From the NCBI RefSeq assembly GCF_016863535.1, contig NZ_BOPB01000009.1, forward strand, positions 124,001 to 188,000: DNA of 64,000 nt, in the 5' to 3' direction. The notes under the pieces are model-generated. The model made no database searches, had not been told where the DNA came from, and saw only the letters and a program-made list of their open reading frames with translations. The DNA comes from Micromonospora lutea (GTDB lineage Bacteria > Actinomycetota > Actinomycetes > Mycobacteriales > Micromonosporaceae). A program made the translations under genes and the position numbers. Shown here piece after piece: positions 18,840-26,626 of the stretch. The stretch's first letter is position 1. Every line of letters starts with the position of its first letter.

Positions 18840-20554
18840 CCGTGCCATCTCGGGCCGACCCCGCCGCCGTACCCTCGCTGGCGGGCGCGGTGCGGAGCCA
18901 CGCGAGCGCCCGTCCCCACGCACCCGCCGTACGTCAGGGGAAGACCACCCTTGGCTACGCCGAGCTGTGCCACCGGGCAGCCGGACTACAGGCGGCGCTC
19001 TGCGAAGCCGGCGTCGGCCAGGGCGATGCGGTGGTGGTGGCGGCACGGGGCCTGGTCGACCTGGCGGTCGGCGCCGTGGCCGTGTCCGGCCTCGGGGCGG
19101 TGTTCTGTCCGCTGGACCCGGACGACCCGCGCACCGATGGGTACCTGGCGCTGGTACGTCCCCGCGCGATGGTCCTTTCGCGTGCCGCGGACGCCCGGGG
19201 CGGTGCCCATCAGGTGGTCTTCCTCGACGGGACATTCGACTCACCGTCCGACGGCCCGAACCTGGTTGACGCCAGGTGGGACGAGGGCCTGCTGGTCGAG
19301 TCGGAGCGCCACGACGCACTGGCCCGGCTGCGCTGGAGCGGCCTGCTCGCCGGGGCGGCGGCGCTCGCGGATCGGATCGGCGTGGGTGTGGGGGGCCGGA
19401 TCGCCGTCGTCGCCGCGCCACACACCGATCTCGCCCTGTTCGGGCTCGCGAGCACGCTGCTGCGCGGTGCCACGGCGATCTGCCCGGGGCACCCGCCCGC
19501 CGAGGGGGACCGACTGCGCCGGATCGTCGAGCAGGCCGACGTCACTGTCCTGGTGAGCGCCCCTCGGGCGCTCGCGGTCCTGGTGGACGTCGCCGCAGCC
19601 GACGGCGTCCGGCTGCCGGAACTGCACACCGTGGTTCTGGTCCGAGACCAGATTCCGCGCCGCCTGCTGGGCTCGCTGCGCAACGTCGTCCGAGCCGACG
19701 TGCGGTTGTTCGACGCTTGGGGTGCGGCCGAGACGGGCACCATCGCCGCAGTGCGGGAGCTGGATCCCACCGACCGGGGCACCTGTCCGATCCGCTTCGA
19801 GCGCCCGCTCGGCGGTTTGTCGATCACCGTCGGCCCCGACGGTGAACTGCTCTGCGCCGGTGCCCCGGTCGTCACCGGCCACCTCGGTCGGCCTGACCTC
19901 GACCGCGCCGACGGGTACGCGTACCCAACCGGCGACCAGGGCCGGGTGCTCGCCGACGGTGCCCTGGAACTGGCGGTGCCATCCGGCGTGACGCCGGTCC
20001 GCTTGAACCAGGTGGAGAGCCTTGTCGACGGCTGGCGTGACGTCCGGATAGCTCGGGTGGTCGAGACCCCCGGCGGGGACGTGGCGGTCTTCGCGGAGAC
20101 CGCCTCCGGGACCCGTATCGACCCTGCGGACCTGCGTGCGCATCTGGGGCTCACGCTTCCGGAGCACCTGCTGCCGACCCTCGTGATCACCGTTGGGGCC
20201 ATGCCGGTGACGCCGAGCGGCCGCTCGGACCGGGCTACCCTGGCCACGCGCGCGGCGGTGCTGACCCGACGCTACCGTGCCGCTGATCTGCCCAGCCCGG
20301 GCGCGGAGCGCATCCTGAACGCCGTCGCCGGCGCACTGGGCGTGCCCGGTCTCGATCCCGAGATGAACCTGTACGACGTGGGGGCGACATCCCTGGAACT
20401 GATCCGGTCTGTCAGCGCCCTCGAAGAGGAACTGGGTTTCGAGGTGGATCTGGACGAACTGCTGGAGGTCCCAAGGGTGCGTACCCTGATCGATCAGTAC
20501 GAAGCGGCCCGGCCGGTGGCCGACGCGGCGAGACCTGGCCGGGGAGAAACATGA
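18836..20554 (+). CDS. Free-standing degenerate A-PCP protein
   Basis: 572 residues, ATGA-coupled on both sides. Residues about 15-460 follow the ANL adenylation fold, but the A3 loop is absent (the region reads ARLRWSGLLAGAA), A8 is degraded and the A10 Lys is Arg (PSGRSDR). A5-like (DAWGAAETG) and A7-like (YPTGDQG) pieces remain. A carrier protein closes the sequence (YDVGATSLEL, about residues 515-524, Ser for phosphopantetheine). With its phosphate loop missing, the A domain should not activate an amino acid, so the carrier is probably loaded in trans by another A domain, as proposed for BlmIII in bleomycin. It is the second such dead A-PCP in this operon. The amino acid it carries cannot be predicted. 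Confidence 0.82.
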   Translation: MTVPSRADPAAVPSLAGAVRSHASARPHAPAVRQGKTTLGYAELCHRAAGLQAALCEAGVGQGDAVVVAARGLVDLAVGAVAVSGLGAVFCPLDPDDPRTDGYLALVRPRAMVLSRAADARGGAHQVVFLDGTFDSPSDGPNLVDARWDEGLLVESERHDALARLRWSGLLAGAAALADRIGVGVGGRIAVVAAPHTDLALFGLASTLLRGATAICPGHPPAEGDRLRRIVEQADVTVLVSAPRALAVLVDVAAADGVRLPELHTVVLVRDQIPRRLLGSLRNVVRADVRLFDAWGAAETGTIAAVRELDPTDRGTCPIRFERPLGGLSITVGPDGELLCAGAPVVTGHLGRPDLDRADGYAYPTGDQGRVLADGALELAVPSGVTPVRLNQVESLVDGWRDVRIARVVETPGGDVAVFAETASGTRIDPADLRAHLGLTLPEHLLPTLVITVGAMPVTPSGRSDRATLATRAAVLTRRYRAADLPSPGAERILNAVAGALGVPGLDPEMNLYDVGATSLELIRSVSALEEELGFEVDLDELLEVPRVRTLIDQYEAARPVADAARPGRGET

Positions 20555-21435
20555 CAGTGCAACTGACGACCGAACATCTGCGGCTGACGCCCGTCGATCT
20601 CGATCGCGACACGCCGTACCTGCACCTCGCCTACCGCGATCCGGCCGTGATGGGTCCCTGGCTGGACCAGGATCCGACCGGCAGCCCGGAGGAGACGCGG
20701 CGGCGAATCGCGGATCGGGGCAGCCTGCCCGGTGCGTGCCAGTGGTCGATCCGCCGCCGCGACGAGCAGGAGGTGCTCGGCCTCATCGAGCTGATCGGGG
20801 CCACTGCCGTGCCAGGGTTGTCATGGATGCTACGGCAGGAGTACTGGGGGCGCGGCATCCTGGGCGAGGCTGCCCCGGCGGTGGCGGACCACCTGCTCGG
20901 GCCGGCCGGTCTGGCCCACGTCGAGGCCTGGGTGGACAGCGACAACCCGGCGTCCGCAGGCGTCGCTCGCCGCGCCGGCCTGACCGAACGTGGCCGGTTC
21001 GCCCAGGCCGGACGCGACGGTCGGCCACGCGAGACCGTCATCTTCGGCCGGTCGGCTGAACCGGCCTCGGCCGTGGTGTACGCGGTCGAGGTCGTGCTGC
21101 CGGTCCGCGACGTCGATGCGACCGTCGCACTGCTCGTCGCGGCGCTGGGCGGCCACGAGACCTACCGTCACGGCGAGCCCACCCGGCGGGCCGGGCTCCG
21201 CCTGGGCCCGTGGTCCACGAGCCCGGGCGTACAGGTCGCCCACGTCGTGGAGAACGCGGTCGCGCCGTGCACCCTCTACGTGCACTGCGCGGCGCCCGTG
21301 GCCGACCGGTACGCCCGCGCCCGCGACGCGGGTGTGAACGTCGTCGATGAGGTGCAGGCACGGCCGTGGGGGCGAACGGAGTTCACCTTCCGCCTGCCCG
21401 AGGGCCACCTCGTCGTGGTGGGCGGGCCGGGTTGA
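20551..21435 (+). CDS. blmB: Bleomycin N-acetyltransferase-like resistance protein (GNAT + VOC)
   Basis: 294 residues in two parts. Residues 1-165 are a GNAT acetyltransferase of the RimJ/RimL type (TTEHLRLTPVD opening, acetyl-CoA loop QEYWGRGILGEA near 95-106). Residues about 172-294 look like a VOC/glyoxalase-fold domain, the fold of bleomycin-binding proteins (VVLPVRDVDATVALLVAALG opening, FTFRLPEGHLVVVGGPG ending). Bleomycin acetyltransferase BlmB of Streptomyces verticillus is about 300 residues with an N-terminal acetyltransferase and a separate C-terminal dimerisation domain, and it acetylates the metal-free drug on the beta-aminoalanine amine. I infer self-resistance to the cluster's own product. 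This gene is strong independent support for a bleomycin-family metabolite. Confidence 0.88.
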   Translation: MTVQLTTEHLRLTPVDLDRDTPYLHLAYRDPAVMGPWLDQDPTGSPEETRRRIADRGSLPGACQWSIRRRDEQEVLGLIELIGATAVPGLSWMLRQEYWGRGILGEAAPAVADHLLGPAGLAHVEAWVDSDNPASAGVARRAGLTERGRFAQAGRDGRPRETVIFGRSAEPASAVVYAVEVVLPVRDVDATVALLVAALGGHETYRHGEPTRRAGLRLGPWSTSPGVQVAHVVENAVAPCTLYVHCAAPVADRYARARDAGVNVVDEVQARPWGRTEFTFRLPEGHLVVVGGPG

Positions 21436-22208
21436 TCGACGACGGATACCCGGTGGCCGACCGGTCCTTGGCCGGTGCCGTGAAAACGCCCTGGTTGCGT
21501 GGCTGGGGCACCCAGGACGCCGAGGTGAGCCTGGTGTGCCTGCCCCACGCGGGCGCCGGTGGCTCGATCTATCACCGCTGGCGGCCGCAGTTGCCCGCCA
21601 GGATCGGTCTGTACGCAGTGACGCTGCCGGGTCGGGAGGACCGGTTTGGTGAGCCGCTGCTACCGACCATGAAGAGCGTCGTCGATCAGCTCGTGCCACA
21701 GCTGCTGGCGTCTGTCCCGCGACCGGTGGTCCTCTTCGGACACAGCTTGGGCGGGATGATGGCGCACGCGGTCGCGCGTCGCCTCGAGGATGTGGGAGTG
21801 GCCGTCGCCCATCTAATGGTCTCCGGCTGCCGCCCGGTGAGCGCACGGCGGATGGCACATCTGCGCGACCCGGAGTTCATCGCCGCCCTGGACGACCTGG
21901 GCGGCATTCCGCAGGAACTGATCCAGGCACCGGAACTGCTGCGGATCTTCCTGCCGGCGCTGCGCGCCGACGTTCGCCTCGCCGAGGAGGCCCGGCTCGA
22001 TCCCGACCGCCCGGTGCGTTGCCCGGTGACCGCGCTGGGTGGCACCGCGGACCCTCAGGTGCCCTGGGACGACCTCCTGCGCTGGCGCGGATACACGACC
22101 GGCGAGTTTCGCGCCGTCTCTTTCGACGGCGACCATTTCTTCGTCGGCACAGCCGAGGAAGACGTTCTCGCACTGGTGCGAGCGATCACGGACGGGGTGA
22201 CCGGATGA
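21432..22208 (+). CDS. Type II thioesterase
   Basis: A 258-residue alpha/beta hydrolase if started at TTG 21432, which overlaps the previous stop (TTGA); GTG 21453 or GTG 21480 are alternatives, and the true start is uncertain because no clear ribosome site is seen. Signatures are CLPHAGAGGSIYH, the nucleophile elbow GHSLGGMMA (Ser codon at 21744), and GDHFFV carrying the catalytic His near the end. Stand-alone type II thioesterases clear misprimed or stalled acyl groups from carrier proteins. None of the NRPS proteins seen here has an integrated thioesterase domain. It is ATGA-coupled to the epimerase gene. Confidence 0.88.
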   Translation: MIDDGYPVADRSLAGAVKTPWLRGWGTQDAEVSLVCLPHAGAGGSIYHRWRPQLPARIGLYAVTLPGREDRFGEPLLPTMKSVVDQLVPQLLASVPRPVVLFGHSLGGMMAHAVARRLEDVGVAVAHLMVSGCRPVSARRMAHLRDPEFIAALDDLGGIPQELIQAPELLRIFLPALRADVRLAEEARLDPDRPVRCPVTALGGTADPQVPWDDLLRWRGYTTGEFRAVSFDGDHFFVGTAEEDVLALVRAITDGVTG

Positions 22209-23230
22209 GTACGGGCTCGGGCTTCTACGCCGGACGGCGGGTGACGGTGACGGGCGGGGCATCCTTCATCGGTTCGCATCTCGCCACGGCCCTGCTGAGG
22301 GCTGGCGCGAAGGTGACCATCGCGGACAACTACTCCAGCGGAACCACGGAGAACCTGCGAGAGATCGCCGCCGACGTCGAGGTGCTGGAACTCGATCTGC
22401 GTTCTCCGGACGACGCCCTGCGCGCCTGCGCCGGCGCGGAGCTGGTGTTCCACCTTGCGGCGGCACACGGCGGGCGCGGGTACATCGACTCGCACGCCGA
22501 CGCCTGCGCAGAGAACTTCCTCATCGACCAGCACGTCTTCCGCTCCGCCGTGCGCTCTGGCGTCGACCGCGTCGCCTTCGCCTCCTCGGCGTGCGTCTAT
22601 CCGGCCGCGCTGCAACAGCCACAGACGCACCGGGCGCTGCGGGAGGACCTGGTGGGCCCGCCATACGACCCCGACGGCATGTACGGCATGGCGAAGCTCT
22701 GTGGGGAACTGGTGCTACGGGGCATCGCGGAGCAGCACGGTGTCGGGGCGGTGTCCTGCCGTTACTTCACCGCCTACGGGCCACGCTGCGGGGAGTCGCA
22801 CGCCATCATGGCGATGATCGCTCGGGCGTTCCTCGGTGCTGATCCCTTCCAGGTATGGGGCGATGGCACCCAGGTCCGTACCTGGATCTACGTGGAGGAC
22901 GTGGTACGCCTGACGATGCTCGCGGCCGAGCACGTCAGCGATGGCAGCGCCGTCAACATCGCCACCGACGAGATGTACACCGTGCGGGACGCCGCTGAGC
23001 TGGTCCTGCGGGTGACCGGACACGAGGCGACGATCGAGACCCTGCCGCACATGCCGACCGGTCCGCTGTTCCGCACGGCTGACCTGGAACGTTCGACCAC
23101 GTTGTTGGGTGCGGTGCCCCAGGTGAATCTCGCCGAAGGTGTCCGTCGCACCGCCGAGTGGTACTTCCGTAGCAAGGAGCGCGGCACGATCGCCCGCGAT
23201 CTGCCCGCCCTGCTGGTCGAGCGCGGCTGA
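22205..23230 (+). CDS. blmG: NAD-dependent sugar epimerase, BlmG-like
   Basis: 341 residues from ATG 22205, which overlaps the thioesterase stop. An extended short-chain dehydrogenase: nucleotide-binding TGGASFIGSHLA at the N-terminus, DNYSSGTTENL, catalytic Y160-G-M-A-K164, and the Ser of FASSACVYP upstream of it. The EWYFRSKERG ending and general layout are those of NDP-sugar epimerases such as GDP-mannose 3,5-epimerase relatives. In bleomycin, BlmG is the epimerase proposed to make the L-gulose precursor from a mannose nucleotide. A role in supplying the first sugar here is likely, but the exact sugar is unknown. It is the last + strand gene of the cluster. Confidence 0.87.
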   Translation: MSTGSGFYAGRRVTVTGGASFIGSHLATALLRAGAKVTIADNYSSGTTENLREIAADVEVLELDLRSPDDALRACAGAELVFHLAAAHGGRGYIDSHADACAENFLIDQHVFRSAVRSGVDRVAFASSACVYPAALQQPQTHRALREDLVGPPYDPDGMYGMAKLCGELVLRGIAEQHGVGAVSCRYFTAYGPRCGESHAIMAMIARAFLGADPFQVWGDGTQVRTWIYVEDVVRLTMLAAEHVSDGSAVNIATDEMYTVRDAAELVLRVTGHEATIETLPHMPTGPLFRTADLERSTTLLGAVPQVNLAEGVRRTAEWYFRSKERGTIARDLPALLVERG

Positions 23231-23265
23231 GTGTCCAGTGCGCGGTGTCCAGGGCGTTGGCGAGG

Positions 23266-24213
23266 CTAGGCCGGGCGCAGCAGGGTGAGCTGACGCAGGT
23301 GGCTGCGGATGGTGTCGGTCATCAGGCCGAGCTGATTGAGGCAGGTGACGATCTTCGAGAACATCAGTCGGCGGAAGTCAGCCATCGCCGGGTCTTCTGC
23401 GGCGTACGCGATGCCGGCGTCGACGTCGAGGTCCAGCCGTTGCCAGACCTCTTCGAGCCGGAATCTGCGGGCCATGAGCAGGGCGGACTCCATGACGAAC
23501 TCTTCCCGTTCTCGCAGCTCACGGCTGCTGAGCTCGGCGTACATGCCCTTGAGCGCGAGCACCCCGAAAGCCACGTGACGCGCCTCGTCCCGGGCGACCA
23601 GTTCGGTGATGCGGCGGATGACGGGATTGAACGAGCGAGCATGTTCGATCCGGAAGACCGCCAGGGCCAGCCCTTCGACGATGATCTGCATACCCAGGTA
23701 GATGACGTCCCAGCGGCTCTCGGAAATGACGTCGCCGAGCATCTCCTGTAGCGCCGGGTTCACCGGGTACGAGTTGCCGAGCAGCGCCAGATACTTCGCG
23801 TACACCTCCACGTGGCGCGCCTCGTCCGCGACCTGAGCGCCGGCGTAGAGCTTCGAGTCGATGTCGGGCACCACCTCGACCAGCCGGCTGGTGGCCAGCA
23901 ACGCGCCCTGCTCTCCGTGGAGGAACTGACTCGTCAGCCAGGAGTGGTACTCCCAGTTGAAGGTGTCCCAGAGCTCCGGTGGCACGGGGGACTTCCGACC
24001 GCCTACCTGCAGCGGAGCCGCGCTGAACCCGGGCCGGCGCGTCACCAGCGCATCGAAGGAGAGGTCGACGGACCAGTCGATGTCCGTCGTGGCGTTCCAC
24101 TGCGCGGCCTTGCCCTGCTCGTACAGGCGCCGCATGTTGCTGTTCGTCGACTCGTAGTCCCACGTGAACTGGGCCGCGAAGCTGCTGTCGATCGAGGTCG
24201 TCCGGTCGGACAA
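23266..24213 (-). CDS. Ferritin-like diiron protein at cluster edge
   Basis: 315 residues from TTG (24213) with GGGAGG 5-6 nt upstream. The sequence is all-helical with a four-Glu/two-His carboxylate diiron pattern: HGEQGALL, DEARHVEVY, VEGLAL and DEARHVAFG, meaning two ExxH motifs each paired with a preceding Glu. This places it with ferritin-like diiron oxygenases/oxidases (AurF, CmlI and ribonucleotide-reductase-R2-like folds). It faces the NRPS cluster with only 35 nt between the stop codons and is divergent from the dihydrouridine synthase. It may be a tailoring oxygenase of the cluster or an unrelated neighbour. The substrate is unknown. Confidence 0.8.
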   Translation of the reverse strand: MSDRTTSIDSSFAAQFTWDYESTNSNMRRLYEQGKAAQWNATTDIDWSVDLSFDALVTRRPGFSAAPLQVGGRKSPVPPELWDTFNWEYHSWLTSQFLHGEQGALLATSRLVEVVPDIDSKLYAGAQVADEARHVEVYAKYLALLGNSYPVNPALQEMLGDVISESRWDVIYLGMQIIVEGLALAVFRIEHARSFNPVIRRITELVARDEARHVAFGVLALKGMYAELSSRELREREEFVMESALLMARRFRLEEVWQRLDLDVDAGIAYAAEDPAMADFRRLMFSKIVTCLNQLGLMTDTIRSHLRQLTLLRPA

Positions 24214-24323
24214 CAGAACCTCCCGGGGTGGGCTCGTTGATCGAATGTAAACCCGCTGATGCGTCAGCTCAACCGCCCGGAGAAGTTGGCTGCCAACGGT
24301 GTGTCATTGTCGGAGGCGTGGCT
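24214..24323. promoter_or_regulatory. Divergent promoter region with inverted repeat
   Basis: The 110 nt between the divergent diiron gene and dihydrouridine synthase must hold both promoters. It is lower in GC than its surroundings around 24238-24252 and contains the imperfect palindrome GCTGATGCGTCAGC (24255-24268, five-base arms), a possible operator. GGAGG at 24312-24316 serves the GTG at 24324. No -10/-35 pair is clear enough to call. Confidence 0.35.
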
Positions 24324-25463
24324 GTGCAACTGGGAAGACACGTGGTCGATCCGCCGGTGGTGCTCGCGCCGATAGCCGGGATCACGAACGCCGCGTTTCG
24401 CGGGTTGTGCCGTGAGCAGGGCGGCGGGATCTACGTCTGCGAGATGATCACGACGGTGGCGCTGGTCGAGCGGAACCCGAAGACGCTGCGGATGATCGCG
24501 TTCGGGGCGGACGAGCGCCCACGCAGCCTCCAGCTCTACGGCACCGACCCGGAGACCACCGCCGCCGCCGTCCGGATCGTGGTGGAGCGGGACCTCGCCG
24601 ATCACATCGACCTCAACTTCGGCTGCCCGGTGCCGAAGGTGACCCGTCGTGGTGGCGGTGCGGCGCTGCCCTGGCGGCGTCGGCTCTTCGCCCGCCTGGT
24701 GCGGGCCGCGGTGGACGCCGCGTCACCCGCCGGGGTGCCGGTCACGGTCAAGATGCGCAAGGGCATCGACGACGACCACCTGACGTACGTCGAGGCGGGG
24801 CTCGCCGCTCAGGAGGCCGGTGTCGCCGCGGTCGCCCTGCACGGGCGTACGGCGGCGCAGCGGTACTCGGGCACGGCGGACTGGGACGCCATCGCCACCC
24901 TCAAGCAGGCGCTCGATGTGCCGGTGCTCGGCAACGGCGACATCTGGGAGGCCGACGACGCGCTGCGGATGGTGGCGCACACCGGAGTCGACGGCGTCGT
25001 GATCGGCCGTGGCTGCCTGGGCCGGCCCTGGCTCTTCGCCGATCTGGAGGCGGCGTTCAACGGCTCACCGCAGCGTCGGCTGCCGAGCCTCGGCGAGGTG
25101 GCGGTGACCATGCGCCGGCACGCCGAGCTGCTGGTCGAGCAGTTCACCGTTGGCGCCCGCAACCCGGCCCGTGGTGAACGGGACGGCTGCACCGACTTCC
25201 GCAAGCACGTCGCCTGGTATCTCAAGGGCTTTCCGATCGGCAGCGAGCTGCGCCGCTCCCTGGCGATGATCGACAGCCTGGCCCAGCTGGACGACCTGCT
25301 CGGCAAGCTCGACCCGACGGTGCCGTTCCCGGTGGAGACGCTGGGCCAGCCGCGCGGCCGTACCAACTCACCCGGCAAGGTCTTCCTGCCCGACGGCTGG
25401 CTGGCCAGCCGCGACGACGACACCGTTCCGGAGGGCGCCGAGCTGGACGACTCCGGCGGCTGA
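24324..25463 (+). CDS. dus: tRNA-dihydrouridine synthase
   Basis: 379 residues from GTG 24324, chosen because GGAGG sits 7 nt upstream; the GTG at 24318 is too close to it. This FMN enzyme reduces uridine to dihydrouridine in the tRNA D loop. The Dus family is shown by LAPIAGITNAAFR at the start, NFGCPVPKV with the catalytic Cys (residue 101), KMRKGIDDD, VALHGRTAAQRYSG, and the flavin-phosphate site GNGDIWEADDA with VIGRGCLGRPWLF. Length and layout are usual for actinobacterial members. A core gene, and the first clear one after the biosynthetic cluster. Confidence 0.95.
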   Translation: MQLGRHVVDPPVVLAPIAGITNAAFRGLCREQGGGIYVCEMITTVALVERNPKTLRMIAFGADERPRSLQLYGTDPETTAAAVRIVVERDLADHIDLNFGCPVPKVTRRGGGAALPWRRRLFARLVRAAVDAASPAGVPVTVKMRKGIDDDHLTYVEAGLAAQEAGVAAVALHGRTAAQRYSGTADWDAIATLKQALDVPVLGNGDIWEADDALRMVAHTGVDGVVIGRGCLGRPWLFADLEAAFNGSPQRRLPSLGEVAVTMRRHAELLVEQFTVGARNPARGERDGCTDFRKHVAWYLKGFPIGSELRRSLAMIDSLAQLDDLLGKLDPTVPFPVETLGQPRGRTNSPGKVFLPDGWLASRDDDTVPEGAELDDSGG

Positions 25464-25482
25464 CACTCCGCACCCGAGACGC

Positions 25483-25514
25483 CGAAGGGCCGACCCAATC
25501 GGGTCGGCCCTTCG
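25483..25514. terminator. Bidirectional hairpin terminator
   Basis: A perfect 14-bp inverted repeat, CGAAGGGCCGACCC (25483-25496) and its complement (25501-25514), around the loop AATC. It lies between the convergent dihydrouridine synthase and C39-like peptidase genes, 19 nt after the first stop and 13 nt from the second, so it can serve both. No long U tract is present, as usual in actinomycetes. Confidence 0.88.
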
Positions 25515-25527
25515 TGGTGTTCGGTTG

Positions 25528-26184
25528 TCAGGAGGTGGCGCTGTAGCCGCGGGTGGCGATCCAGTCGGCGAGCGTGTCGATGCTCATCCGGTAGGAGGCC
25601 TGGGCGGGGTTGGCGGAGTCGGCGATGGTGACCGTCTCGCCGCCGTCCCGGTAGCCGACGACGCTGATGTAGTGGCCGCCCTCGAAGCTGTGCACGACAC
25701 CGTCGGTGTCCGTGGCGGTGCCGGCGATGTTGGCGACCACGGCACGGCCCTCATCGATGGTACGGACCACATCGTCGCGCAGCTTGTCGGTCTGCTTGTC
25801 GTCAGCCCTGGTGCCGGGGACCTCGACCGACTTGTAGACGTCCTTGCCGGTCTGCTTGTTCAGCACCGGGGTGATGTCGTTGATGGAGTCGGTGCCGGCC
25901 TCGGTGGTACGCATCTCCTTGGCCATGGCGTCCACGTCGATGTTCTTGCCCTGCACGCTCAGCGCGTTACGGGCGGCGGCGGGGCCACAGTAGTAGAAGT
26001 TCGGCTGCGCCTCGTAGCGCACGTTGAGCTCACGCTCGCCGGACTTGCGGTCGGCCTGCACCACAGCGCTGGCCTGGACACCCGGGGTGGCCTGGGCGGC
26101 GATGGCGGGGCCGGCGATCCCACCGGCGGTGGCGGCGGCAGCGGCGATGGTCAGAGCGGTCTTACGCAGGATGGTGGTAGCCAT
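25528..26184 (-). CDS. Secreted C39-like cysteine peptidase family protein
   Basis: 218 residues. A Sec signal peptide (basic start, Ala-rich core, cleavage probably at AIAAQA near 25-31) is followed by a papain-like C39_2 domain: YCGPAAARNAL with the candidate catalytic Cys, GGHYISVVGY with the His, and IADSA with the Asp/Asn position. The family includes secreted proteins with peptidase fold; substrate and even activity are unproven. Two tandem ECF-sigma-like promoters upstream (26320-26345 and 26384-26409) suggest induction by an envelope or thiol stress sigma factor. It ends at a shared hairpin terminator. Confidence 0.85.
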   Translation of the reverse strand: MATTILRKTALTIAAAAATAGGIAGPAIAAQATPGVQASAVVQADRKSGERELNVRYEAQPNFYYCGPAAARNALSVQGKNIDVDAMAKEMRTTEAGTDSINDITPVLNKQTGKDVYKSVEVPGTRADDKQTDKLRDDVVRTIDEGRAVVANIAGTATDTDGVVHSFEGGHYISVVGYRDGGETVTIADSANPAQASYRMSIDTLADWIATRGYSATS

Positions 26185-26319
26185 GATGATTCACCTTTCG
26201 ATCGGGGGTGCGCGGCTCCGCCCGCGATGGGGGATGCGGGTCGGGCCTGCGTGAAAGGGGAAAGTGCTACGACGTTCGTCCGGCGCTCGGTGCTCGGGAC
26301 GTGTTGTCCGGGAGGATGT

Positions 26320-26345
26320 AACGCCGGATGCGCTGGGGTCATTCC
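26320..26345 (-). promoter_or_regulatory. ECF-sigma-like promoter 1 (GGAAT-N18-GTT)
   Basis: Read on the minus strand, GGAAT (26345-26341), 18 nt, then GTT (26322-26320). This matches the SigR/SigE-type actinomycete ECF consensus GGGAAT-N18-GTT apart from the first G. It lies about 136 nt upstream of the peptidase start and is repeated 64 nt further upstream with identical spacing. Confidence 0.6.
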
Positions 26346-26383
26346 GGGGGGCTCGCGGGGGGAGCGGATGTCCCGGGGGATGT

Positions 26384-26409
26384 AACGCCCGGCGGTGGGG
26401 GGTCATTCC
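26384..26409 (-). promoter_or_regulatory. ECF-sigma-like promoter 2 (GGAAT-N18-GTT)
   Basis: The second tandem copy: GGAAT (26409-26405), 18 nt, GTT (26386-26384) on the minus strand. Spacing is exactly that of copy 1, while the 18 spacer bases differ at several positions, which argues that the two ends are under selection. Confidence 0.57.
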
Positions 26410-26626
26410 GACCGGGGGTCGGCGCTCGGAGGCGCTCGCGGTTACGCCATGTACAACCGTCGGGCGGCCCCGGGGATTCCGCAGATGGGGTGGCTCCGGT
26501 CACCGCCGAACCGGACAATCAATCCGATTTCGCCGTCGACCTGCGTGTATGAGCGGGCTGATCCCGACATACGACGCAACAAGCCAACCGATGCCCGCCC
26601 TGTCCCCTCGATGACCGGCCTCAGTC

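Larger units (their letters stand above)
26185..26626. other. Gene-less stretch with imperfect direct repeat
   Basis: 442 nt upstream of the C39-like peptidase. Its main content is an approximately 45-nt imperfect direct repeat (about 26304-26349 and 26369-26413), each copy carrying GGGATGTAACGCC-like and GGGTCATTCC segments. On the minus strand these read as the two promoter motifs listed separately. Short open frames on the + strand here have poor codon structure and no ribosome sites, and I do not call them. From 26414 to 26626 I see nothing else. Confidence 0.6.

Noticed and set aside
26264..26614. 116-codon + strand frame between peptidase and hexosaminidase
   Set aside because: It lies over the duplicated promoter-like repeats and has no ribosome site or recognisable sequence.
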